DNA of 64,000 bases from Bacteroidota bacterium (GCA_026391435.1 JAPLEJ010000050.1:38912-102911); one strand, 5' to 3'. Positions 1 through 9,684 are shown, counted from the stretch's first letter. Numbers and translations are program-made. The notes: generated from the sequence alone by a model not told the origin.

Positions 1-119
1 GGTCCAGTCTTGAAAATTGCTCAGATAGTTTAAGAATAACGGTGGGAACGGAACAAGAAAATACACAATTAGTGGATGCTATGGCGAAATGGATCGAATT
101 GACATTCTCAAATGACTAG
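1..119 (+). CDS. hisC: Histidinol-phosphate aminotransferase, C-terminal fragment (5' end outside window)
   Basis: Open frame from the window start translates to SSLENCSDSLRITVGTEQENTQLVDAMAKWIELTFSND*, matching the HisC C-terminal LRITVGT-EEN motif; his genes lie downstream. Confidence 0.85.
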   Translation, partial: SSLENCSDSLRITVGTEQENTQLVDAMAKWIELTFSND

Positions 120-181
120 ATATTCTATTAATTTATTAAATTACATATTCAATCAATTTTAATTATAACAAACAATAACAC

Positions 182-1438
182 ATGAAGAAAATAATTTATT
201 TCTTATTTCTATTTTTGTTTTGCATTGGAATATTTGCAAATGCACAAGACAATGCTGGATTAACTTTACCTGCCGGTTTTAAGGCCAATTTATTTGCTGA
301 AAATATCGGTGGCGCAAGGCATATCGCTATCACAAAAAACGGAATTGTTTTTGCAAAATTAAATCGTGCTAATAAACAAGGTCAATCTATTGTTCGATTA
401 GAAGATGCCAATAAGGATGGCGTAGCAGATAAGATAACTGGATTAGCTAATTATGGAGGTACGGGTATTTATTTAAATGGTAATAGTTTATATGCTAGTT
501 CGAACGAGGCCATCTTTAAATACGAATTAGATAATAAGGACGAAGTATTGAATCCACTAAGTCCCGTTACAATAGTGAGTGGCCTTATTAATCGTCGTCA
601 ACATGAATCAAAGTCAATTACTTTTGATAAAGCGAATCATATATATGTAAACATTGGGGCTTATTCTAATGCATGTCAAGAACAAGACAGAACACCTGGT
701 TCAAAAGGTAAAATACCATGTCCAATTTTAGATTCAGCAGGCGGTATTTGGAAATTTGATGGTAACAAAGAGAATCAGACTTATGGAGATGGTATGCGAT
801 ATGCAACTGGATTAAGAAATGTAGTAGGATTAGATTGGAATACGCAAACGAATAAATTATATGTTTCACAACATGGTCGCGACCAGTTAAATACTTTTTT
901 CCCAAGTTTATATAATGATGCTCAAAATGCAGAATTACCTGCAGAAACATTTTATGAAATCAATGAAGGAGACAATGCAGGCTGGCCTTATATATATTAT
1001 GATCCAAGTCAACATAAAAAAATAGTATCACCAGAATATGGTGGAGATGGACAAAAAGAGGGTGCTAGTAATTTTATCAATCCTGCAGTTGCCTTCCCAG
1101 CACATATGGCACCCATGGCTGTATTATTTTATACAGGAGATCAATTCCCTGCAAAATATAAAAATGGAGCATTTATTACTTTTCATGGCTCATGGAATAG
1201 AGCTCCTTTGCCACAGGAAGGATTTTTTGTTGCATTTGTCCCTTTTAAAAATGGAAAAGCAACAGGCGAATGGGAAATTTTTGCAAATGGATTTGCAGGA
1301 ACCATTGATGGCGCAAAAGTGACTAGTACCAATAAGGCAAAAGCAAGACCATGTGGTTTGGCCCAAGGTCCTGATGGATCTATCTATGTAAGTGATGATA
1401 CGAAAGGTGCTATTTTTAAAATTAGTTATAATAAATAA
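182..1438 (+). CDS. PQQ-dependent sugar dehydrogenase / L-sorbosone dehydrogenase family protein (secreted)
   Basis: Signal peptide, then LPAGFKANLFAENIGGARHIAI and GLRNVVGLDWN...GRDQ...GDNAGWPYIYYD...GPDGSIYVSDD motifs. Confidence 0.85.
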   Translation: MKKIIYFLFLFLFCIGIFANAQDNAGLTLPAGFKANLFAENIGGARHIAITKNGIVFAKLNRANKQGQSIVRLEDANKDGVADKITGLANYGGTGIYLNGNSLYASSNEAIFKYELDNKDEVLNPLSPVTIVSGLINRRQHESKSITFDKANHIYVNIGAYSNACQEQDRTPGSKGKIPCPILDSAGGIWKFDGNKENQTYGDGMRYATGLRNVVGLDWNTQTNKLYVSQHGRDQLNTFFPSLYNDAQNAELPAETFYEINEGDNAGWPYIYYDPSQHKKIVSPEYGGDGQKEGASNFINPAVAFPAHMAPMAVLFYTGDQFPAKYKNGAFITFHGSWNRAPLPQEGFFVAFVPFKNGKATGEWEIFANGFAGTIDGAKVTSTNKAKARPCGLAQGPDGSIYVSDDTKGAIFKISYNK

Positions 1439-1449
1439 AGTATTTTAAA

Positions 1450-1875
1450 ATGGTGCAATATAAATGGAAGGGCATTTTTTTGGCAGGTATGTTGTTATTT
1501 GGTTTAACACAAAGCATTCAAGCACAAAATGTCATCAATGGAAAAAAGATTTATGAAACTAGATGCTTAGTTTGTCACCAAGCAGATGGGGGTGGGGTGC
1601 CCAATATGAATGCACCATTGGATGGATCTACCAATGTGGTTGGAAATGATATCAGTAGGCTAGTTAAGATTATAAAAAATGGATTTAAAGATAAGGTGGA
1701 ACTAGATGGAAATTATTATAGTAATGACATGACACCCAATCCTGATTTAACGGACGCGGCAATAGCTGATGTTTTAAGTTATATCAGAACTAGTTGGAGT
1801 AACAAATCTTCTATAGTGACATTGGCGCAAGTTAAAAATGCCAATAAGGGCAATCAAAAAAAGAATTCGAAATAA
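1450..1875 (+). CDS. Cytochrome c, class I-like, secreted
   Basis: Signal peptide, CLVCH (CxxCH) heme motif and distal Met (NDMTPNPDLTD). Confidence 0.85.
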   Translation: MVQYKWKGIFLAGMLLFGLTQSIQAQNVINGKKIYETRCLVCHQADGGGVPNMNAPLDGSTNVVGNDISRLVKIIKNGFKDKVELDGNYYSNDMTPNPDLTDAAIADVLSYIRTSWSNKSSIVTLAQVKNANKGNQKKNSK

Positions 1876-1886
1876 ACACAATAATC

Positions 1887-3017
1887 ATGCGACCTATTTT
1901 ATTCATTGATCGAGATGGCGTTATTTTAGAAGAACCAAAGACAGATTTTCAAATTGATCATATTGAAAAAACGAGTTTTGTTCCTGGGGTCATTACGAAT
2001 TTGCATAAGATTGCAACTGAACTAGGTTACTATAAAGTGATGGTCACCAACCAAGACGGTTTAGGTACGGCATCTTATCCAACTGAACAATTTGAGCCCT
2101 TACAACAATTAATGTTGAGAACCTTAGCAGCAGAAGGGTTTGTATTTGATGAAATTAAAATTGATACTACTTTCGCTAAAGACAATGCGCCTAATAGGAA
2201 GCCAGGTACGGGACTTGTCCAACACTTATTAAATAACGAGTCATTTGATATCGCCAACTCTTTTGTCATTGGAGACAGGTGGAGTGATATTGCGCTTGCA
2301 AAAAACATAGGTTGTAAAGCTATTTATCTAAAATCAGATCTTCATACATTAACAGAGGATCAAGAAAAGGAACTTAGAAGTACCATTGTTTTTGAAACCA
2401 ATAGTTGGTCTGGTATTTATTCATTTCTTAAATTAGGATTACGACTGGTAAAACACGAACGCAATACCAAAGAGACAAAAATTAAAATCGCCCTCAATAT
2501 GGATGGAAGGGGGCATGCTAATATTCATACAGGACTTGGATTTTTTGATCATATGTTAGAACAAATTGCTAGACATGGATCAATTGATTTAGACATTCAG
2601 TGCGATGGTGATTTACATATTGACGAACACCACACCATTGAAGATGTGGGTATTGCTTTAGGGGAGGCTTTTGCAAAAGGGTTATCAGATAAAAGAGGAA
2701 TGGAACGATATGGCTATGCTTTACCAATGGATGAGGCCGAGGCCAAAGTATTGATTGATTTTGGGGGTCGTAATTGGTTGGTTTGGGACGCCAATTTTAC
2801 AAGAGAGAAGGTAGGGGAAATGCCTACTGAAATGTTTTTCCATTTTTTCAAATCCTTCAGTGATGCAGCCAAAGCCAATCTAAATATTAGCTGTAAGGGA
2901 GAAAATGAACACCATAAAATAGAGGCCATTTTTAAAGCTTTCGCTAAGGCCATCAAAATGGCGGTGCATCGCAATCCCACTAATGACCAATTGCCTAGTA
3001 CCAAGGGGGTTTTATAG
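1887..3017 (+). CDS. hisB: Bifunctional histidinol-phosphatase / imidazoleglycerol-phosphate dehydratase
   Basis: N-terminal HAD motif FIDRDGVI; C-terminal IGPD motifs (GFFDHMLEQIARHG, DEHHTIEDVGIALG). Confidence 0.95.
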   Translation: MRPILFIDRDGVILEEPKTDFQIDHIEKTSFVPGVITNLHKIATELGYYKVMVTNQDGLGTASYPTEQFEPLQQLMLRTLAAEGFVFDEIKIDTTFAKDNAPNRKPGTGLVQHLLNNESFDIANSFVIGDRWSDIALAKNIGCKAIYLKSDLHTLTEDQEKELRSTIVFETNSWSGIYSFLKLGLRLVKHERNTKETKIKIALNMDGRGHANIHTGLGFFDHMLEQIARHGSIDLDIQCDGDLHIDEHHTIEDVGIALGEAFAKGLSDKRGMERYGYALPMDEAEAKVLIDFGGRNWLVWDANFTREKVGEMPTEMFFHFFKSFSDAAKANLNISCKGENEHHKIEAIFKAFAKAIKMAVHRNPTNDQLPSTKGVL

Positions 3018-3054
3018 GTTTTGGACTAACAACTGATAGGTTATCTGGCCTTTA

Positions 3055-3086
3055 TTTGGATTTATAATTTCATTGTCTTAAATTTG
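3055..3086 (+). promoter_or_regulatory. Bacteroidota-type promoter for trp operon: TTTG (3055-3058) - N20 - TAAATTTG (3079-3086)
   Basis: Match to TTTG-N19-21-TAnnTTTG; ends 7 nt before the trpL ATG. Confidence 0.75.
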
Positions 3087-3093
3087 CGATACG

Positions 3094-3150
3094 ATGATAA
3101 AAACAAACAATATTTGGTGGTGGCATACAAACTCCGTTGGGGTACTGTAG
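3094..3150 (+). CDS. trpL: trp operon leader peptide MIKTNNIWWWHTNSVGVL*
   Basis: Manual translation: 18 codons with three tandem TGG codons (3115-3123), 83 nt upstream of trpE and followed by a terminator hairpin. Absent from the ORF track because of its length. Confidence 0.9.
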   Translation: MIKTNNIWWWHTNSVGVL

Positions 3151-3180
3151 TGACATATCTATATTGTCAAATGATACATG

Positions 3181-3214
3181 AACCCTAACAGCAATGTTGG
3201 GGTTTATTTTTTTT
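3181..3214 (+). terminator. trp attenuator terminator
   Basis: AACCCTAACA (3181-3190) / TGTTGGGGTT (3195-3204) stem with GCAA loop, then TATTTTTTTT. The 5' arm also pairs with GTTGGGGT at 3136-3143 inside trpL. Confidence 0.88.
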
Positions 3215-3233
3215 AATAAATGAAAGGGGGAAT

Positions 3234-4646
3234 ATGAAAAAGGTTATGATACAAACGGAGGTCACTAAAATGTTGGCCGATACTTTTACACCTGTAGGTA
3301 TTTACTTACGGTTAAGAGATCGTTTTCGTGACACTATATTACTAGAAAGCACCGATTCGCATGCTGCCGAAAATAGCTATTCCTTTATTGGAGTGAATGC
3401 GATTGGAGGTATCGAAATTTCATCTTTGAATCAAATTGAATTTAAGTATCCCAATCAGGAGCCAGAAAAAGAGACCATCAAAAATGTACACGATGCACCT
3501 GATCGTATTTGGTCCTATATGCAACAATATGAAATGCAAAGTACCAATATTAAAGAGGCTTCCTTTGGGCAAGGTTTGTATGGGTATACGACTTATGACG
3601 CCATTCCTTTTTTTGATACTATTGAATTTAAAAAAGAAGAAAACATTATTCCATTAATGCGATATAGATTATATCAATATGTTATTGCATTTAATCACTT
3701 TAAAGATGAAATATTTATTTGTGAAAATAAATTAGCTGGAGTGGATTCTGAATATGAAGCACTATTGTCTTATATCAAAAGTAAAGATGTACCCCAATAT
3801 CCTTTTTTTATAAAAGGAACCGAAACGGTGAATCAGACTGACGAGGAGTTTAAAAAAGTAGTAGAACAAGGTATCAAGCATTGTATGAGAGGGGACGTGT
3901 TTCAAATTGTATTGAGCAGGCGTTTTCAGCAATCTTTTCAAGGCGATGAATTCAATGTATATCGCACTTTAAGAAATATTAATCCTTCTCCTTATTTATT
4001 CTTTTTTGATTATGGTGATTATAAATTAATGGGGTCATCTCCTGAGGCACAAATTATTATTAAAAAGGGTAAAGCAGTAGTGCACCCAATAGCGGGTACA
4101 TTTAAAAGAAGTGGGGATGAGGCAGTTGATGCAATAATGACACAAAAATTACTGGATGATCCTAAAGAAAACGCCGAACATGTGATGTTGGTTGATTTAG
4201 CTCGAAATGATTTAAGTAGGGTTTGTAGCGAAGTCCGTGTTAAGCAATATCGCCAAGTACACTATTATAGTCATGTGATACATTTAGTGAGTGAAGTGGA
4301 AGGTACGGTTGCAGAGAATGCCAATCCTTTTCAGTTGGTTTCAAAAACTTTTCCAGCAGGAACCTTAAGCGGTGCTCCTAAATTTAAAGCCATGCAATTG
4401 ATTGATGCCATGGAACCTACTAAACGCTCTTATTATGGAGGTTGTATTGGATTTGTTGGTTTTGATGGTAGTTGTAATCAGGCCATTATGATTCGTACTT
4501 TTTTAAGTCAACAAAATACCCTTACATATCAAGCAGGTGCTGGAGTGGTCGCAGCGAGCGTTCCAGAAAATGAATTACAGGAAGTAAATAATAAATTAAA
4601 TGCATTAAAAACTGCCATATTGATGGCTGAAAAAATTCATGCATAA
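3234..4646 (+). CDS. trpE: Anthranilate synthase component I
   Basis: Chorismate-binding motifs (PIAGTFKRSGDE, DDPKENAEHVMLVDLARNDLSRV, AGTLSGAPKFKAMQLID). Confidence 0.96.
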   Translation: MKKVMIQTEVTKMLADTFTPVGIYLRLRDRFRDTILLESTDSHAAENSYSFIGVNAIGGIEISSLNQIEFKYPNQEPEKETIKNVHDAPDRIWSYMQQYEMQSTNIKEASFGQGLYGYTTYDAIPFFDTIEFKKEENIIPLMRYRLYQYVIAFNHFKDEIFICENKLAGVDSEYEALLSYIKSKDVPQYPFFIKGTETVNQTDEEFKKVVEQGIKHCMRGDVFQIVLSRRFQQSFQGDEFNVYRTLRNINPSPYLFFFDYGDYKLMGSSPEAQIIIKKGKAVVHPIAGTFKRSGDEAVDAIMTQKLLDDPKENAEHVMLVDLARNDLSRVCSEVRVKQYRQVHYYSHVIHLVSEVEGTVAENANPFQLVSKTFPAGTLSGAPKFKAMQLIDAMEPTKRSYYGGCIGFVGFDGSCNQAIMIRTFLSQQNTLTYQAGAGVVAASVPENELQEVNNKLNALKTAILMAEKIHA

Positions 4647-4674
4647 AATGTTACTTTACTACAAAAAATAAAAA

Positions 4675-5244
4675 ATGAAAATATTAGTTTTTGATAATTA
4701 CGATTCCTTTACTTATAACTTAGTTCAGTTGATTAAGGAAATAGCACCTAGCTCAATGGTCGAAGTGTATCGTAATGATGAAATTGCTTTAGAGCAAGTG
4801 AAGGGATATGATAAAATATTGCTTTCTCCTGGCCCAGGTTTGCCATCGGAGTCGGGTTTGTTATTAGACTTGATTAAAGAATATGCGGCTAGTAAATCCA
4901 TTTTGGGTGTTTGTTTAGGGCAGCAAGCTATAGGTGAATCATTTGGCGGGAAATTGACAAATTTAGCAAAAGTGTATCATGGTATCGCAACGCCAGTCAC
5001 CTTAACAAATCCATCTTCTTTGTTTGAAGGATTGCCATCTACGTTTAATGTAGGGCGTTATCATAGCTGGGTAGTGGATGAAATTAATTTTCCATCTGAT
5101 TTAACGATTACTTCAATAGATGAAAATGGATACATCATGTCTTTGGAGCATAAACAATATGATGTAAAGGGAGTTCAGTATCATCCCGAAAGTGTACTCA
5201 CTCCTGAGGGCGGAAAAATAATCAGTAATTGGTTAAAACTATAA
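4675..5244 (+). CDS. trpG: Anthranilate synthase component II (glutamine amidotransferase)
   Basis: FDNYDSFTYNLVQ, GVCLGQQAIGE, VQYHPESVLTPEG. Confidence 0.96.
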   Translation: MKILVFDNYDSFTYNLVQLIKEIAPSSMVEVYRNDEIALEQVKGYDKILLSPGPGLPSESGLLLDLIKEYAASKSILGVCLGQQAIGESFGGKLTNLAKVYHGIATPVTLTNPSSLFEGLPSTFNVGRYHSWVVDEINFPSDLTITSIDENGYIMSLEHKQYDVKGVQYHPESVLTPEGGKIISNWLKL

Positions 5245-5291
5245 TTCAAGTGGAATTGCTAAAATGATTTAAAATCGAATATCAAACCAAG

Positions 5292-6284
5292 ATGAAAAAA
5301 GTATTACAATATTTATTTGAACACAAAACCTTAACAAGGACTCAGGCGATGGAAGTATTGCTTAATATTTCAAATGAAAAATACAATGAGCACGAGATCA
5401 CCTCTTTTATTACGGTGTATTTAATGCGTAGTATTACCATTGATGAATTATTGGGATTTAGAGATGCTTTATTATCCTTAGCTGTAAAAGTGAACTTAGG
5501 TGTTGATAATGCGATAGACATTGTAGGAACAGGAGGAGATGGTAAGGATACTTTTAATATTTCAACATTAGCTTGTTTTATAGTAGCTGGTGCAGGACAG
5601 CCTGTAGTGAAACATGGAAATTATGGTGCTTCGAGTGTGAGTGGGGCTTCCAATGTGATGGAACAATTAGGATATACATTTAAAAACAAAGAAGCCGCAT
5701 TAGCCAAGGAAGTGAAGGAGGCAGGGATTTGTTTTTTACATGCACCTTTATTCCACCCAGCTTTGAAAGCAGTAGGTCCCATGAGAAGAAACATAGGAGT
5801 GCGCACTTTCTTTAATATGTTAGGGCCCATTGTGAATCCAGCACAACCTAAATTTCAATTGATTGGGGTATATAATTTAGAAATGGCAAGAATTTATAAT
5901 TATGTATTACAATTATTAGATAAGGAATTTACTTTAATTCATAGTTTGGATGGATATGATGAAATTTCATTGACAACGGATACCAAAATAATAACGAATA
6001 AAGGAGAGTCCATTAAAACACCTTATGAACTTGGAAAGAAAAAAGTGTTTGCTTCCGAATTGCATGGAGGTGCTACAGTGCAGGAAGCAGCTGCTATTTT
6101 TAAAACTATAATAGCAGGCAAAGGCAGCTGGTCTCAAAATGCGGTGGTACTAGCCAACGCCGCAATGGCATTACATGTGACTGGAAAATATCAAAATTAT
6201 GATGCTGCTTTTCAGGCAGCGGTGACTAGTTTGGAAACGGGCGCGGCGAATCAATGTTTACAAAAATTAATAAGTCTACAATGA
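5292..6284 (+). CDS. trpD: Anthranilate phosphoribosyltransferase
   Basis: DIVGTGGDGKDTFNISTLACFIVAGAG and VKHGNYGASSVSGASNVMEQLG motifs. Confidence 0.96.
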   Translation: MKKVLQYLFEHKTLTRTQAMEVLLNISNEKYNEHEITSFITVYLMRSITIDELLGFRDALLSLAVKVNLGVDNAIDIVGTGGDGKDTFNISTLACFIVAGAGQPVVKHGNYGASSVSGASNVMEQLGYTFKNKEAALAKEVKEAGICFLHAPLFHPALKAVGPMRRNIGVRTFFNMLGPIVNPAQPKFQLIGVYNLEMARIYNYVLQLLDKEFTLIHSLDGYDEISLTTDTKIITNKGESIKTPYELGKKKVFASELHGGATVQEAAAIFKTIIAGKGSWSQNAVVLANAAMALHVTGKYQNYDAAFQAAVTSLETGAANQCLQKLISLQ

Positions 6285-7084
6285 GCCAAAATATTTTAGC
6301 AAATATAGTAGCGCAAAAATTAGGGGAAGTGGCCCATCGCAAACAAGAAGTGAGTATTGCGCAACTTGAGGCCATGCCATTGTTTGGAAAAAAGGCCTAT
6401 TCTTTAAAATCGAATATTCTAGATAAAAATAAAACGGGCATCATTGCCGAATTTAAACGACAATCTCCTTCCAAAGGCATTATTAATAATACAGCACAAG
6501 TGCATGAAGTCACTAAAGCGTATTCCGATTTTGGCGCATCAGGTATTTCCGTATTAACTGATCAGTCTTTTTTTGGAGGCACATTAGCCGATTTGGCAAT
6601 CGCAGTTCAACATACTACACCCGTGTTAAGAAAGGAATTTATTATTGATGAATTTCAAGTGATTGAAGCCAAAGCTTATGGCGCATCGGTCATATTATTA
6701 ATAGCCTCATGTTTAACACCTGCTGAAACACAATTATTAGCCGGCACCGCTAAGGAATTAGGTATGGAAGTGTTATTAGAATTACATGATGCATCTGAAT
6801 TAGAATATATCTGTGATGAGGTTGATTTTGTGGGTATTAACAATCGAAGTTTAAAATCTTTCGAAGTAAATATTGAACATTCATTACAATTAAGGAGTCA
6901 ATTGCCAAAAAATAAATTAAGTATTGCCGAAAGCGGTATTTATGATCTAGCCACTTTTGAATTATTGAAAAAAGAAGGGTTTGACGGATTTTTAATGGGT
7001 GAATATTTTATGAAACAAGATAATCCTGCAGCAGCTTTTGAATTATTTGTATCACAAATTAAAACAAATAGCAATGCAGTATAA
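6281..7084 (+). CDS. trpC: Indole-3-glycerol phosphate synthase
   Basis: IAEFKRQSPSKGII, VLRKEFIIDEFQV, GINNRSLKSFEV; ATGA overlap with trpD. Start placed at MSQNILANIV. Confidence 0.95.
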   Translation: MSQNILANIVAQKLGEVAHRKQEVSIAQLEAMPLFGKKAYSLKSNILDKNKTGIIAEFKRQSPSKGIINNTAQVHEVTKAYSDFGASGISVLTDQSFFGGTLADLAIAVQHTTPVLRKEFIIDEFQVIEAKAYGASVILLIASCLTPAETQLLAGTAKELGMEVLLELHDASELEYICDEVDFVGINNRSLKSFEVNIEHSLQLRSQLPKNKLSIAESGIYDLATFELLKKEGFDGFLMGEYFMKQDNPAAAFELFVSQIKTNSNAV

Positions 7085-7700
7085 AGTGTGTGGCATTACC
7101 CAAGTAGAACAAGCTAATGCTTTAGACAGTATGGGCGTGGACTATATTGGATTTATATTTTACCCTTTATCAAAAAGGTATGTATTGAATTCATTAAGCA
7201 TAGATGATCTTGCCAAGTTGAAGCCCACTCATGCCAAAAAAGTGGGCGTATTTGTTAATGAAACAGCTGCAAAAGTGTTGGAGATAGTAGAAAAAGCAAA
7301 ATTGGATTTGGTTCAGTTGCATGGGGAGGAAGATGTAGATTATTGTAAACTCATTGAAAAAGTAGTTCCAGTTATTAAAGTTTTTAGAGTAGGAAATGCC
7401 GTACCTGATTTTAATGCCTTTGAACAAGCAGCTTCCTATTATTTGTTTGATACAGATACTGCTTTATATGGAGGCACTGGACAACATTTTAATTGGGAGT
7501 TAATAAAAAATACTACTATTCAAAAGCCTTATTTTTTAAGTGGAGGAATTGGCCCCCATGATGTTCAAGGAATTGAAGTAATGCAAAAAACAAAAGCAGG
7601 AAAGGATTTGATGGCAATAGATATCAATAGCCAATTTGAAACAATACCTGGGATTAAAAATTTAGAAATGATTAAAACTTTTATAGATGTCCATATTTAA
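7074..7700 (+). CDS. trpF: Phosphoribosylanthranilate isomerase
   Basis: KVCGITQVEQANAL, VDYIGFIFYPLSKRYV, VQLHGEED; starts inside the trpC 3' end. Confidence 0.95.
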   Translation: MQYKVCGITQVEQANALDSMGVDYIGFIFYPLSKRYVLNSLSIDDLAKLKPTHAKKVGVFVNETAAKVLEIVEKAKLDLVQLHGEEDVDYCKLIEKVVPVIKVFRVGNAVPDFNAFEQAASYYLFDTDTALYGGTGQHFNWELIKNTTIQKPYFLSGGIGPHDVQGIEVMQKTKAGKDLMAIDINSQFETIPGIKNLEMIKTFIDVHI

Positions 7701-8892
7701 CACACAAAATGATTACCAAACACCAAGTGCAGAAGGTTACTATGGTGAATTTGGAGGCGCCTTTATTCCTGAGATGCTTTATGAGAATGTAGCAACTTTA
7801 CAATCTCAGTATTTAAAAATAATGCAGGATCCTTCTTTCAAAGCAGAAGTAGATGCTTTATTAAAAGATTATGTAGGTCGACCCACTCCACTTTTTTTAG
7901 CTGAAAGGTTGAGCAAGGAAATAGGAGCTACCATTTATTTAAAGAGAGAGGATTTATGCCATACGGGTGCGCATAAAATTAATAACACCATTGGTCAAAT
8001 TATATTAGCACAAAGATTAGGGAAAACTAAAATAATTGCAGAAACAGGGGCAGGACAACACGGCGTTGCAACTGCAACAGTCTGTGCTTTAAAAGGGATG
8101 GAGTGTGTCGTGTACATGGGTGAAAAAGATATTGAAAGACAAGCCCCTAATGTAGCTAGAATGAAAATGTTAGGCGCAAAAGTAGTGCCAGCAAAAAGCG
8201 GAAGTAAAACTTTAAAAGATGCCACAAATGAAGCCATTCGCGCATGGATCAACGAACCTAATGAAACACATTATATTATTGGTAGTGTAGTTGGACCGCA
8301 TCCTTATCCGGATATGGTAGCTCGTTTCCAAAGTGTGATTAGTGAAGAAATTAGAACTCAATTAAAACAAATAACAGGTAATGAACTTCCAACGCATGTG
8401 GTGGCTTGTGTGGGTGGCGGTAGTAATGCAGCGGGCGCTTTTTATCATTTTTTAAATGAAGCCTCTGTTGCATTAATTGCTGTAGAAGCAGCAGGGCATG
8501 GAGTTAATTCAGGATTAAGTGCGGCAACAACACAATTAGGTACGCATGGTATTTTACATGGCAGTAAAAGTATAGTGATGCAAACAAAGGATGGTCAAGT
8601 AGTAGAGCCACATAGTATTTCTGCTGGTTTAGATTATCCTGGAATTGGACCCTTGCATGCTTATTTATATGAAAGTAAAAGAGGTACTTTTTTAAGTGCT
8701 ACCGATGAAGAAGCTTTGGCTTCTGCTTTTCATATTTCTGAAACGGAAGGAATTATTCCTGCATTAGAAACAGCACATGCTTTTTCGGTTTTACCAAAGT
8801 TGAATTTAAAACCAACAGATGTCGTGGTGATATGTTTAAGTGGAAGAGGCGATAAGGATTTAGATACCTATATGAAATACATTAAAGATTAA
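7687..8892 (+). CDS. trpB: Tryptophan synthase beta subunit
   Basis: KREDLCHTGAHKINNTIGQ, ETGAGQHGVATAT, CVGGGSNAAG. Confidence 0.97.
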   Translation: MSIFNTQNDYQTPSAEGYYGEFGGAFIPEMLYENVATLQSQYLKIMQDPSFKAEVDALLKDYVGRPTPLFLAERLSKEIGATIYLKREDLCHTGAHKINNTIGQIILAQRLGKTKIIAETGAGQHGVATATVCALKGMECVVYMGEKDIERQAPNVARMKMLGAKVVPAKSGSKTLKDATNEAIRAWINEPNETHYIIGSVVGPHPYPDMVARFQSVISEEIRTQLKQITGNELPTHVVACVGGGSNAAGAFYHFLNEASVALIAVEAAGHGVNSGLSAATTQLGTHGILHGSKSIVMQTKDGQVVEPHSISAGLDYPGIGPLHAYLYESKRGTFLSATDEEALASAFHISETEGIIPALETAHAFSVLPKLNLKPTDVVVICLSGRGDKDLDTYMKYIKD

Positions 8893-8904
8893 AGCATTAC
8901 AATT

Positions 8905-9678
8905 ATGTCAAGGTTAGAAATATTATTCCAAAAGCAATCAAAGCGAGTGCTAAATGTGTATTGCACTGCGGGCTATCCAAATTTAAATAGCACACTGCCT
9001 ATTATGGAAAGCTTACAAAGCAATGGGGCCAATATTATAGAATTAGGCATGCCTTATAGTGATCCTTTGGCAGATGGCGAAGTTATTCAGTCTAGCAGCC
9101 AAATGGCATTAAATAATGGGATGACGATAGAAGTTTTGTTTGAACAACTAAGCAGCATGCGCAATACCATTCACTTACCTGTGGTATTGATGGGGTATAT
9201 GAATCCGATTTTACAATATGGGTTTGAGGCATTTTGTAAAAAAGCAAAACAAGTTGGTATTGATGGACTCATTTTACCTGATTTGCCTTTGTATGAATTT
9301 GAAAATGGGTATGGAAAAATAATTTCGGAGAATGGGTTGGATTTTATTTTTTTAGTAACACCCGAAACGCCCGAAACAAGACTTAGAAAACTAGATAGTT
9401 TAAGTACAGGATTTTTATATGCAGTAAGTTCTTCTGCTACTACTGGTAAGGACAAAGATTTTTCTAAAGTAGCACAATATTTACAACGTATCACCTCGAT
9501 GGGTTTAAAGAACCCCATTTTGGTAGGATTTGGAATCAAAGACAAAGAAAGCTTTGACGCTGTTAATGTATATACCAATGGTGCCATTATTGGGTCGGCT
9601 TATATTAGTGCATTATCAAAAGGGGGTGACATTGAGCAATGCACAAAGCAATTTTTAAATGAAGTATTAGGTAATTAA
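8905..9678 (+). CDS. trpA: Tryptophan synthase alpha subunit
   Basis: IELGMPYSDPLADGEVIQ, LPVVLMGYMNPI, GFGIKD. Confidence 0.96.
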   Translation: MSRLEILFQKQSKRVLNVYCTAGYPNLNSTLPIMESLQSNGANIIELGMPYSDPLADGEVIQSSSQMALNNGMTIEVLFEQLSSMRNTIHLPVVLMGYMNPILQYGFEAFCKKAKQVGIDGLILPDLPLYEFENGYGKIISENGLDFIFLVTPETPETRLRKLDSLSTGFLYAVSSSATTGKDKDFSKVAQYLQRITSMGLKNPILVGFGIKDKESFDAVNVYTNGAIIGSAYISALSKGGDIEQCTKQFLNEVLGN

Positions 9679-9684
9679 AATAGA

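Noticed and set aside
9171-9587. 138-aa minus-strand ORF inside trpA
   Set aside because: Fully antisense to a well-supported gene; no recognisable motifs; typical shadow ORF.
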